Shown: one piece after another, positions 8,164 through 15,146 of the stretch
How positions within the stretch are numbered: the first letter of the stretch is position 1
Layout: each line of letters starts with the position of its first letter
Assembly (NCBI GenBank): GCA_000720375.1
Contig: JOAA01000023.1
Coordinates: 62,001 to 126,000, forward strand
Origin: Rhodococcus rhodnii
GTDB taxonomy: Bacteria; Actinomycetota; Actinomycetes; Mycobacteriales; Pseudonocardiaceae
Length of the DNA stretch: 64,000 nucleotides
Direction of reading: 5' to 3'
The notes under the pieces: model-generated
Told to the model about the DNA's origin: nothing
The model's input: the letters and a program-made list of their open reading frames with translations, nothing else
Databases searched by the model: none
Position numbers and translations under genes: made by a program

Positions 8164-8180
8164 TCGACGCCAAACGTCGA
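8164..8180. promoter_or_regulatory. Palindrome in the divergent CYP152/SMI1 promoter region
   Basis: tcgacg and cgtcga form a perfect 6-5-6 inverted repeat around ccaaa, in the 56 bp between two divergent start codons. The position suits an operator shared by both genes. The binding protein is not identified. Confidence 0.4.
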
Positions 8181-8197
8181 TTGGTGTCTTCGCCATA

Positions 8198-9394
8198 ATG
8201 GCCGCCGTGAATTGGCGAGAGTGGTTAGCCCGGTGGAGTGATGAGTGGGTACGCAGCGCCGAACCCGCTGAGCTGGACGCGGAGGTGCTGCGGGATCGAT
8301 GGCTCGGGTTCGCACCGGCAGGCGAGGAGGCGGTCGCCGCGGCCGAGGCGCGGCTAGGGCACAGGTTGCCGCCGTCGTATCGGGAGTTCCTGCTGACGAC
8401 GGACGGGTGGCGCAACGCCGGGATGTTCGTCTGGCGGATGCGGGACACCTCGAATCTCGGGTGGTTGCGTGACATCGAACCGTTCTGGGAGGAGTCGTGG
8501 GAGGAGGTCGACGATGATCTCGATGGCGATTTCGGCGACGACTCAGCCGAGGAACTTCCGGCCACTGACAACAAGTTCAGCCGGGGCCTGCTGATCTCGC
8601 TGGAGGCCGACGCGGGGATCCTGTTCCTCGACCCCGGTGATGTCGACGAGTCCGGGGAATGGGCGGCGTACAGCCTGTTCTCGTGGCGAGCCGCACCGCC
8701 GACGAGGTTCGCGTCGTTCACCGCCCTGATGGAGGATCTGTACGCCGAGTTCCACCAGATGCGCAAGCCCGCAGGGGAAACTCGCGATTCGTGGGACACC
8801 AAGGTCGAGCAGGCGCGACTTGACGCCCTCGCGGGTGACGTCGACGGTGCCTCGGCGGTACTGGAGAAGGCCGAGGAGTTCGGCCGGATCCGCGCCACGG
8901 TCCTGCGTGTCCAGCTCGAGCTCCTGCTGGGCCACGACTATCAGGCAGGGATATTGCTGGGCCGGTTGTTGTACCCGGATTTCATGCCCGACGGCTGGCT
9001 CACTGATCCGCTGTTCACCGAAGAGCTGCTGCCGTATCTGCTTGACCAGCACGCCAAGACTCCGGGCTACCGGAATTCGGTCCTGCAGTCGGCACTGATC
9101 GGTGAGCGGCCGGAGATCCAGCTCGCCATCGCCGAAGGCCAGGCCCGGCAGCGAAATTCCCGCGTGAGCTTCGGCAACCCCGAATTCGACACGCTGATCA
9201 GACAAGCACTGGACGAGCACGCAACTGACCCGGACGCTCTATGGCACGCCATACGTGCGGCGATGGCGCACTGGCGGCCCCGCACCGTCGACCACCTCGC
9301 GCCGGTCACTCTGCTCACCAACCCGGACCTGGCCAACGCACTGACCCGCGAACGGGGCCACGAGTTGTTGTCGATCCCCAGAGGCGACCGATGA
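8198..9394 (+). CDS. SMI1/KNR4-domain protein
   Basis: 398 residues from ATG 8198 (a GTG three codons on is also possible). The N-terminal 190 residues show the SMI1/KNR4 (SUKH) fold: AEARLGHRLPPSYREFLLTTDGWRN, then an acidic stretch (EESWEEVDDDLDGDFGDDSAEE) and the strand GLLISLEADAGILFLDP. The C-terminal half is helical with tetratricopeptide-like spacing (LDALAGDVDGASAVLEKAEEFGRIRATVLRVQLELLLG). SUKH proteins are often immunity proteins against polymorphic toxins, but many are housekeeping; no toxin gene lies next to it. The following gene overlaps it by four bases, indicating an operon. Confidence 0.8.
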   Translation: MAAVNWREWLARWSDEWVRSAEPAELDAEVLRDRWLGFAPAGEEAVAAAEARLGHRLPPSYREFLLTTDGWRNAGMFVWRMRDTSNLGWLRDIEPFWEESWEEVDDDLDGDFGDDSAEELPATDNKFSRGLLISLEADAGILFLDPGDVDESGEWAAYSLFSWRAAPPTRFASFTALMEDLYAEFHQMRKPAGETRDSWDTKVEQARLDALAGDVDGASAVLEKAEEFGRIRATVLRVQLELLLGHDYQAGILLGRLLYPDFMPDGWLTDPLFTEELLPYLLDQHAKTPGYRNSVLQSALIGERPEIQLAIAEGQARQRNSRVSFGNPEFDTLIRQALDEHATDPDALWHAIRAAMAHWRPRTVDHLAPVTLLTNPDLANALTRERGHELLSIPRGDR

Positions 9395-10179
9395 TGTGGC
9401 AGGTCCCGAGCCGGGATGACGTGGCGGCGGACATGATCGTGCGCGCCTGCGGCCACGATCATGATTTCCCTGACGACATCCTGAACGCGACTGAGACTCA
9501 CGTCGACTCGGCCGGCCGGACCGTCAACATCAGCCGGGTCGCCTGCCGGGCGTGCGGGACGATCATGGTCAGTCACTGGCAGGAGTCAACCGGCCCGTAT
9601 GTGGCCGTTGCCAGCATGCACGAACCGCCCGAGCCGGGAGACATTCCCGGCATCGCCGAACGCGCCGAGCAGGTGACCGACGCCGAGTTCGCCGAGTTCC
9701 TCGCCCAACGTGGCTTCCCTCAAGGCGTTCCGACGGACTTCGCGCCAGACCGGCGGACCACCGCGACGACCGAACGCCTTGACTTCGTCCTGCACATCAA
9801 GGCAGGCCAGTTCTTCCTGCTCGACCGGGACGGACCGGTCAACGCGATCCTGCCGGTTCCGCCACACGCCGAGTCCGCGGAGCTGATCGAGTCCGTTCCC
9901 GGAGCGGCGGTGTTCTGGGCTCCCGACGGCGAACTTCCGTTGACCGTCGTCATCTCTCCCGCCGACCCGTATCCCGACCGCTCGTACGACCGGATCGCGG
10001 AAGTGAGCTGCCGTTTCCGCACCGGTCACGTCGAACTGCGAGAGCTGGCCGGCCGGAAACTGCACCTGCCGCCGCTGCCCGCGGGCCACGGCGACTACCG
10101 CTTGCGGTTGCACACCAAGGATTCCGGCTTCCTGCTGCACATCTTCAACCAGCCACGCTCCAAGCCGCTGGTCCTCTGA
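9391..10179 (+). CDS. Unknown protein with a CxxC knuckle, coupled to the SMI1/KNR4 gene
   Basis: 262 residues from ATG 9391, which overlaps the previous stop as ATGA. Not assigned to a family. The N-terminal 70 residues contain ACGHDHDFPDDI and RVACRACGTIMVSHW, so two Cys of a CxxC plus nearby His and Cys could bind zinc. The C-terminal 130 residues are beta-rich (LDFVLHIKAGQFFLLDRDGPVNAI, ELPLTVVISP, HVELRELAGRKLHLPPLPAGHGDYRLRLHTKD) and resemble a small jelly-roll-like domain. No signal peptide or membrane helix is seen. Coupling to the SUKH protein suggests the two products act together. Confidence 0.7.
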   Translation: MMWQVPSRDDVAADMIVRACGHDHDFPDDILNATETHVDSAGRTVNISRVACRACGTIMVSHWQESTGPYVAVASMHEPPEPGDIPGIAERAEQVTDAEFAEFLAQRGFPQGVPTDFAPDRRTTATTERLDFVLHIKAGQFFLLDRDGPVNAILPVPPHAESAELIESVPGAAVFWAPDGELPLTVVISPADPYPDRSYDRIAEVSCRFRTGHVELRELAGRKLHLPPLPAGHGDYRLRLHTKDSGFLLHIFNQPRSKPLVL

Positions 10180-10187
10180 GGGCGGAT

Positions 10188-10200
10188 CTGCTGACAGCAG
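10188..10200. promoter_or_regulatory. Short palindrome upstream of the clpP pair
   Basis: ctgct-gac-agcag lies 44 bp upstream of the first clpP start, in the 64-bp gap after the previous gene. It may be an operator for the clp pair. This is weak evidence from one site. Confidence 0.25.
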
Positions 10201-10243
10201 AGAAACCTGCGAACGGCACCGAGGCGGCGGCATCGTCGTCGGC

Positions 10244-10852
10244 ATGACCAACTACGAAAAGCCGCCGCTGTTCGACCATCGGCTCCGGGAACGGTTCTTC
10301 AGCCAGCGAGTGCTCGTCCTGGACGGCCCGCTCGACGACGACAACGGCACAGTGCTCGCCACCCAGCTGCTGTCGCTGGCGAGCGAGGATCCCAAGAAGG
10401 ACATCGCGTTGTGGATCCACTCGCCGGGCGGCTCCGTTCCCGCGATGCTGGCCATCCGTGACGTGATGCGGCTCGTGCCGTGCGACGTCGCCACGCTCGC
10501 GCTGGGGCTGGCGTGCAGCGCGGGTCAGTTCCTGCTGTCCGCGGGCACGCCGGGCAAACGCTTCGCCCTCCCGCACGCCCGCATCCTGATGCACCAGGGC
10601 TCAGCCGGAATCAGCGGCTCGGCGGTCGAAGTCGAGGTGCAGGCGGACGATCTGCGGCACACGCGGGACACGGTGCTCGGGCTGATCGCGCAGGACACCG
10701 GTCAGCCGATCGAACGGGTCTTCACCGATTCGCTGCACGACCGCTGGTTCACCACCGGACAAGCACTCGAGTACGGCTTCATCGACCACATAGTCGACGG
10801 TCTCGACCAGGTTGTCCCCGTCCACACGCACGAAATGGGGCTCCGCGCATGA
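10244..10852 (+). CDS. ClpP-family serine protease subunit (catalytic)
   Basis: 202 residues. The ClpP fold is clear (RVLVLDGPLDDDNGTVLATQLLSLASEDPKKDIALWIHSPGGSV). The triad is present: Ser92 in GLACSAGQFLL, His117 in ARILMHQ, and Asp162 in FTDSLHDRW. Two features depart from the core ClpP: HQG instead of HQP after the histidine, and a divergent nucleophile loop. It forms a two-gene operon with the next clpP (ATGA overlap), the arrangement of the accessory clpP3-clpP4 pair of Streptomyces rather than the essential clpP1-clpP2 pair. No clpX or trigger factor is adjacent. It should degrade proteins with a Clp ATPase when partnered with the second subunit. Confidence 0.88.
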   Translation: MTNYEKPPLFDHRLRERFFSQRVLVLDGPLDDDNGTVLATQLLSLASEDPKKDIALWIHSPGGSVPAMLAIRDVMRLVPCDVATLALGLACSAGQFLLSAGTPGKRFALPHARILMHQGSAGISGSAVEVEVQADDLRHTRDTVLGLIAQDTGQPIERVFTDSLHDRWFTTGQALEYGFIDHIVDGLDQVVPVHTHEMGLRA

Positions 10853-11439
10853 GCACGTACACCATTCCCAACGTCATCACGCGCAGCGTGAACGGCGAGC
10901 GGATCATGGACATCTACTCGCACCTGCTGTCCGAGCGGATCGTCTACCTCGGCACCGCGATCGACTCCGGTGTGGCGAACACGTTGATCGCCCAGCTGCT
11001 GTTCCTGGACGCGGACAACCCGGAACGGGAGATCAACCTGTACATCAACTCCGAGGGCGGTGACCCGTCCGCGATGCTCGCGCTGTACGACACCATGCGC
11101 TTCGTCAAAGCGCCGGTGGCGACGACGTGCGTCGGCCAGGCGGTCGCGGCCGGTGCGATATTGCTGGCCGCGGGCGAGGCCGGGCATCGCTACGTGCTGC
11201 CGCACACCCGCGTGGTGTTGCACCAGCCCGCGGCGCAGGGCCGTGGCGCCATCCCGGACCTCATCCTGCAGGCCGACGAGGTCGTGCGGGTGCGTACCCA
11301 ACTGGAGGAGATCCTGTCCACACACACCGGACGTGATGTGGCGGACCTGCGGCACGACACCGACCGGGACCGCGTGTTCGACGCGGCGGGTGCCGTCGAA
11401 TACGGGCTCGCGGACCATGTCCTGAATCACCGGCTGTGA
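10849..11439 (+). CDS. ClpP-like subunit lacking the catalytic serine
   Basis: 196 residues, start codon overlapping the preceding stop (ATGA). The fold is fully ClpP (INLYINSEGGDPSAMLALYDTMRFVKAPVATTCVGQAV, RYVLPHTRVVLHQPAAQGRGAIPDLILQADEV, DLRHDTDRDRVFDAAGAVEYGLADHVL). The expected GQAASMG nucleophile motif reads GQAVAAG, so Ala100 (codon gcg) replaces the serine, while His125 and Asp170 are kept. This makes it a ClpR-like non-catalytic ring partner, as in cyanobacterial and plastid ClpR. It presumably assembles with the preceding subunit, contributing structure or Clp-ATPase docking rather than proteolysis. Confidence 0.88.
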   Translation: MSTYTIPNVITRSVNGERIMDIYSHLLSERIVYLGTAIDSGVANTLIAQLLFLDADNPEREINLYINSEGGDPSAMLALYDTMRFVKAPVATTCVGQAVAAGAILLAAGEAGHRYVLPHTRVVLHQPAAQGRGAIPDLILQADEVVRVRTQLEEILSTHTGRDVADLRHDTDRDRVFDAAGAVEYGLADHVLNHRL

Positions 11440-11442
11440 GCG

Positions 11443-11766
11443 TCAGGCGGCCATGAGCACGGGTCCGGCCGGACGGCGCGCGCCCTCGCGTCGCCGGACA
11501 GTGCCCGCGATGCCGATGAGCAGGTCAGCCAGGTCGACCCCCAGCGCACCGGTGACCGCGGCGATCATCTCGCTGGACGGCTCCTTGCGGCCACGTTCGA
11601 TCTCCGAAAGGTACTGCGGCGAGATGCCGGCCCGCTCGGCGATGTCGACGAGCCGGCCACCCTGCTCCTCCCTGGCCGTCCGCAGGCTCCGCCCCAGCAG
11701 CTCACGCCAGAGCGGCTCCGGCTGGCGATCGGGGCGCTTCGGGTGGAATGCGAGAATGTCGGCCAT
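11443..11766 (-). CDS. XRE-family regulator, PopR/ClgR-like, with C-terminal Ala-Ala
   Basis: 107 residues. A single HTH occupies about residues 24-80: LGRSLRTAREEQGGRLVDIAERAGISPQYLSEIERGRKEPSSEMIAAVTGALGVDLADLL. This is the layout of ClgR and PopR, the activators of clp genes in actinobacteria; PopR controls clpP3-clpP4 in Streptomyces. The protein ends PVLMAA. In ClgR and PopR the terminal alanines mark the regulator for degradation by the ClpP1P2 protease, giving feedback, so the ending here is meaningful. The gene converges on the clpP pair with a 3-bp gap, consistent with a dedicated regulator. Name and mechanism are transferred from those families, not shown here. Confidence 0.8.
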   Translation of the reverse strand: MADILAFHPKRPDRQPEPLWRELLGRSLRTAREEQGGRLVDIAERAGISPQYLSEIERGRKEPSSEMIAAVTGALGVDLADLLIGIAGTVRRREGARRPAGPVLMAA

Positions 11767-11915
11767 ACCGCCATCCTCGCACCGGCCCGGCGGCGCGGGG
11801 CAGCGATTACGCTGCGGGCGGAATCACCGGTCCATTGAGGACTTCGCCCGCTCCGATGAGTTTCGGGCCCGGGAATGGTCCACCCTGCCGAAGCGACTGG
11901 AGAGGAGTGGTCCGA

Positions 11916-12251
11916 GTGGACTTGTACAGCGTGATCCAGGTGAGCGACCGGGCCAAGGCGCTGGAGTGGTTCGAAGTGTTCTTCGGACGCCCGGCCGACG
12001 AGGTCATCGGCGAGGAATACCTGTGGCAAGTCGGCGAGAACGCCTGGGTCGTCATCGACAATCAATCTGCCGAACGGGTCGGCGGAGCCATGATCACCCT
12101 CGGCGTGACCAACCTCGACCAAATCCTGGCCCGGCTCGCCGCCCACGGCATAACCCATGAGCCAGTGGAAACCTACGGTAACGGAGTGCGTCACGTAGTA
12201 GTCCTGGACCCGGACGGAAACAGCGTATCGCTTGCAGAGGCGCCTGTTTAG
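11916..12251 (+). CDS. VOC (glyoxalase/bleomycin-resistance) superfamily protein
   Basis: 111 residues from GTG 11916, chosen because AGAGGAG precedes it by nine bases. The start VDLYSVIQVSDRAKALEWFEVFFGRPADEV and end VRHVVVLDPDGNSVSLAEAP are the paired beta-alpha-beta-beta-beta units of a VOC domain. The fold binds a divalent metal and serves in glyoxalases, dioxygenases and antibiotic-binding proteins; the precise activity cannot be deduced. It overlaps no neighbour and may be transcribed with the following membrane-protein gene 49 bp away. Confidence 0.82.
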   Translation: MDLYSVIQVSDRAKALEWFEVFFGRPADEVIGEEYLWQVGENAWVVIDNQSAERVGGAMITLGVTNLDQILARLAAHGITHEPVETYGNGVRHVVVLDPDGNSVSLAEAPV

Positions 12252-12300
12252 CCGATTTGGCCGCTTGTTCCACGCGGTGCCAAGGGATCTACTGCACTGC

Positions 12301-12888
12301 ATGGGCAAAGGCAAAGCCGAACTTGTCCACTTGTGGGTGAGCCAGCCAAATCCACGGGACCCAAGCGCCAAGCGAGCGTTGCCGGAACGCCGGGTCTCCC
12401 CGACAGAGCCGCTGGCGCCCGCTCCCGACGACCCGGTGTTCGCATCGGCGGTGACCCTCAGATGTGATGAATGCGAGGAGGATTACCGGGTCGGCTTGCT
12501 GAAGCGCTCGGTGCTGCTTCGGCGCCAGCTGCGCAACTACAAGCTGTGGATGTACGCGGCGGTCACGGTCGCGCTCGAATCCCTCCTGGTGGTCGGATTC
12601 CCCCACGACCTGATGATCAAGGACGAGGATGCGGTCGTGGCCTACGCCGCGTTCTCGTTCTTCGTCCTCTTCGCAGCACTGCCGCTGTTCATCGCGTGGG
12701 CTGGGATCCGTGCACTGCGCGGCAAGATGCTCAAAGTGGACCAGTCCGAGCCGCCGACCGAGGACCACGGATGGATATGGACCCGGCCGAGCGGCAGGAT
12801 GGTCGCCTATCTGCCCGATCTGACGGGCTTCACAGAAGGTGACCGCCGCCGCGTCTACCGAATCCGCCAATCCGACCCGGATTCGTAG
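12301..12888 (+). CDS. Two-helix membrane protein with a CxxC site
   Basis: 195 residues from ATG 12301. Not assigned to a family. Residues 1-50 are polar and Pro-rich. LRCDECEEDYRVGLLKR near residue 55 offers a CxxC. Two transmembrane helices follow (LWMYAAVTVALESLLVVGF and AYAAFSFFVLFAALPLFIAWAGI). The C-terminal 50 residues are soluble and end in a WIWTRPSGRMVAYLPDL strand. The CDECEEDYRVG motif resembles small zinc-finger ends found in actinobacterial regulators. The function is unknown. Confidence 0.65.
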   Translation: MGKGKAELVHLWVSQPNPRDPSAKRALPERRVSPTEPLAPAPDDPVFASAVTLRCDECEEDYRVGLLKRSVLLRRQLRNYKLWMYAAVTVALESLLVVGFPHDLMIKDEDAVVAYAAFSFFVLFAALPLFIAWAGIRALRGKMLKVDQSEPPTEDHGWIWTRPSGRMVAYLPDLTGFTEGDRRRVYRIRQSDPDS

Positions 12889-12909
12889 AGTCCACAATGT
12901 ACTGACGGC

Positions 12910-13152
12910 TCAAAACACTTGGTTGACATCTGGCTGCGGGACATTGAGATCGCAGTACGAGTAGAGCTCGGTGCGTCGATCGTCCATGGTCCGCGGAATG
13001 TTCTGCAACGGCACGATCCACGTGCTGCGACGCCCTGGTGAACACGACGGGGTCGAAGGCGACTGTTGCTGGCTGCCAACCGGATTGCCCTTGCCGTCAG
13101 GCGGAACGAGATCGCCGCCGACGATCCTGCCGTCCGCGTCACGGAACACCAC
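12910..13152 (-). pseudogene. 3' remnant of a probable exported (FxLYD-like) protein
   Basis: 80 codons, open from a GTG at 13152. The stretch VFRDADGRIVGGDLVPPDGKG followed by STWIVPLQNIPRTMDDRRTELYSYCDLNV looks like the final strands of an FxLYD-type or similar extracytoplasmic domain, but there is no signal peptide, no ribosome site and no N-terminal half. It is the last of several fragments in 12.9-14.0 kb. It could instead be a short orphan gene; confidence is low. Confidence 0.35.
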
Positions 13153-13258
13153 CGCGGTGTATCACCTTTGCGGCCGCTTCGGCGGCGTCCGCGCTGAACT
13201 GACGTTCGGATATTTCACGCACGGTCCCCGGTTCGAGGTGAACCGAAAAATGCTCCAT
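13139..13258 (-). pseudogene. Short C-terminal gene fragment
   Basis: 39 codons from ATG 13258. The product begins MEHFSVHLEPGTVREISERQ and continues FSADAAEAAAKVIHRGGVP. It reads like the end of a type-VII-secretion-associated small protein, but no full-length copy is present. It overlaps the fragments on both sides in other frames, consistent with decayed, spliced-together genes. Confidence 0.3.
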
Positions 13259-13403
13259 ACCCACGGTGGAAATCGCTCATCGCTCGACTTTCCCCGAACG
13301 ACAACGTGAGATGGGTACGCTGGCACAGTTCCGCTTCGATTTCCGCCCCGGGCGCACGCACACGTACCCGGATACCGTCCAGCCGCTCAGCCAAATCTGT
13401 CAC
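13215..13403 (-). pseudogene. Truncated gene start, YbaB/EspG-neighbour-like
   Basis: 62 codons from GTG 13403. The first 36 residues (MTDLAERLDGIRVRVRAPGA then EIEAELCQRTHLTLSFGE) look like a genuine N-terminus of a small protein often found in actinobacterial type-VII secretion-associated operons. After SFGES the sequence becomes compositionally random (RAMSDFHRGYGAFFGSPRTGDRA), so a deletion or frameshift probably removed the C-terminus. The family assignment is from pattern memory only. Confidence 0.4.
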
Positions 13404-13460
13404 AGTACTCCCCAGCCCTAGCAGGAGCGGCCCATGCCGCTGTCACTGGTGAGGTCACGG

Positions 13461-13775
13461 TCATTCATCCCGCAGTGCGATCGCTGTGTCGCCCAGCGGG
13501 TCGCCACCAAATTGCTCTGGTCGGCGCATCGCCTGGTCCACTCCATTGCGAAGGCGGTCGCAGCTGCCAATCGCATCGCCATAGTCGGCTGAGATGACTG
13601 GGAAGTCGACCTTCGCGGCTTTCTCCAGTTCGTACAAGTCAACGCCGAACTCTTTACCTTGACGAACCAACGTTGCCACCTCCCCCTGCGCCACCACCGT
13701 ACGTAGTGGTTCTCGCGCACTGATAGTAGCCGCACGCTCACCAATTGTCCGGTCGACCGCGGAAGGCAGACTCAT
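13461..13775 (-). CDS. Hypothetical protein, probably type-VII-secretion-associated, possibly truncated
   Basis: 104 residues from ATG 13775, which overlaps the upstream stop as ATGA. The sequence is regular and protein-like (EPLRTVVAQGEVATLVRQGKEFGVDLYELEKAAKVDFPVISADYGDAIGSCDRLRNGVDQAMRRPEQFGGDPLGDTAIALRDE). It then stops abruptly after ALRDE, where relatives would be expected to continue as a helix, so the C-terminus may be lost. No family name can be given. It is the best-preserved member of the decayed cluster at 12.9-14.0 kb. Confidence 0.5.
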   Translation of the reverse strand: MSLPSAVDRTIGERAATISAREPLRTVVAQGEVATLVRQGKEFGVDLYELEKAAKVDFPVISADYGDAIGSCDRLRNGVDQAMRRPEQFGGDPLGDTAIALRDE

Positions 13776-13990
13776 GTGAATGAGAACGCCAGGCTGATAC
13801 CGACAGATGTCCCCCTACTGTCCTCAATGGTCACATCGGCATGAGTGAGCACCGTCGCCCGCTGCCATGTTCCTTGACGACCGGCAACGGCTGGGAGTTC
13901 AGGAGATTCAGGCGCGGCACGCGCAAGCCCCTTCCCTCCCAGTGGACTACGGCAATCGCGTGAATTCCTCACTCGATCATCGGTACCCAC
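13772..13990 (-). pseudogene. 5'-truncated fragment upstream of the 104-residue protein
   Basis: 72 codons. Only the last 30 (RATVLTHADVTIEDSRGTSVGISLAFSFT) look like real protein, alternating beta strands; the start is Arg/Pro-rich and random-looking. Its stop overlaps the next start as ATGA, which suggests it was once the preceding gene of an operon. The promoter side is now occupied by the divergent GH76 gene. Confidence 0.3.
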
Positions 13991-14019
13991 GGCTACTTCT
14001 CACTGGTTCGGTCGATCGT

Positions 14020-15087
14020 GTGATCACCTTCTTCAGAGCAGTGTTATTCGCCCTTGTCGGAATGATCTTCGCGTCCGGTGTCGCCGTGGCCGAGCCGGAT
14101 GGCGGGAACAGTCGCTATGACCGGTGGGCACGGACGAGCGGGACGGTCCTTGCCGGTTGGTACAACTCGCAGACTGGCTTGTACGACACCACTAACTGGT
14201 GGAATGCGGCCAACGCGCTCAATGCCGAAATTGATCTCTCTCGTCAGCAGCGGCTCGACGTTGGTGCCCGGCATGCCGCCATCACTTACGAACGCAACAT
14301 CGCCGGTGGGTTCTTCAACCACTACTACGATGATGAGGGGTGGTGGGCGCTGGCGTGGATCAACGCCTACGACCTGACCAAGGACAAGCGGTATCTCGCC
14401 ACCGCTCGCTCCGTCTTCGGGGACATGACGACCGGCTGGGATGACGTCTGCGGCGGCGGGATCTGGTGGAACAAGGAGCGGACGTACAAGAACGCCATTC
14501 CCAACGAGCTCTTCATCTCGGTCGCGGCGCGGCTTGCCGCACGCACCAAAGGCGCTGCCAGCAAGGAATATCTCGAGTGGGCACGCAAGGGCTGGACGTG
14601 GTTCGCCAACAGCGGCATGATCAACTCCGCTGGGCTGATCAACGACGGCCTGGACGATTCGTGCGCCAACAACGGCCGGCCGACGTGGACGTACAACCAG
14701 GGCGTGATCCTCGGTGCGCTGACCGATCTCGCCGTACTGACCCGCGACCCTGAACTTCTGCGGACAGCGCACCGGATCGCCAACGCCGCCATCACGACCA
14801 TCGTGTATCCCAACGGCATTCTGCGTGAGCCGTGCGAACCAACGGTCTGCGGCGCGGATGGCCCGCAGTTCAAGGGCGTCTTCATGCGGAACCTGAGTTA
14901 CCTCAACGAGCGCTCCCCGCGCCCGCAGTACGCCGACTTCATTCGGCTCAACGCCAAATCCATCTGGGAGCACAACAGGAACGCCGCCAACCAGATCGGC
15001 CTCGTCTGGACCGGGCCGTTCGATTCCGCCGACGCGGCCAGACAGAGTTCAGCCCAGGACGCCCTCAACGCGGCTGCCGCCTTGTAG
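14020..15087 (+). CDS. Secreted glycoside hydrolase family 76 (alpha-1,6-mannanase-like)
   Basis: 355 residues from GTG 14020. A Sec signal peptide is evident (FFRAVLFALVGMIFASGVAVAEP). The mature part has the (alpha/alpha)6-barrel pattern of GH76: TGLYDTTNWWNAANALNAEIDL, FFNHYYDDEGWWALAWINAYDLT with the catalytic Asp pair (DDEGWW), GGGIWWNKERTYKNAIPNELFI, TWTYNQGVILGALTDLA, and FKGVFMRNLSYL. The family hydrolyses alpha-1,6-mannan, the backbone found in fungal walls and in actinobacterial lipomannan, so it could act in nutrition or in envelope remodelling. It ends 60 bp before the convergent lyase gene. Confidence 0.9.
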   Translation: MITFFRAVLFALVGMIFASGVAVAEPDGGNSRYDRWARTSGTVLAGWYNSQTGLYDTTNWWNAANALNAEIDLSRQQRLDVGARHAAITYERNIAGGFFNHYYDDEGWWALAWINAYDLTKDKRYLATARSVFGDMTTGWDDVCGGGIWWNKERTYKNAIPNELFISVAARLAARTKGAASKEYLEWARKGWTWFANSGMINSAGLINDGLDDSCANNGRPTWTYNQGVILGALTDLAVLTRDPELLRTAHRIANAAITTIVYPNGILREPCEPTVCGADGPQFKGVFMRNLSYLNERSPRPQYADFIRLNAKSIWEHNRNAANQIGLVWTGPFDSADAARQSSAQDALNAAAAL

Positions 15088-15104
15088 CGCCGATGCACGT
15101 CGAG

Positions 15105-15124
15105 CCGGCCGCCACCGCGGCCGG
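15105..15124. terminator. Bidirectional terminator between GH76 and the NRPS operon end
   Basis: ccggccgc and gcggccgg form a perfect 8-bp stem around cacc, between the convergent stops at 15087 and 15147. It would end both the GH76 transcript and the long biosynthetic transcript. Confidence 0.75.
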
Positions 15125-15146
15125 TTCGCCTGTCCACAATGGATAG

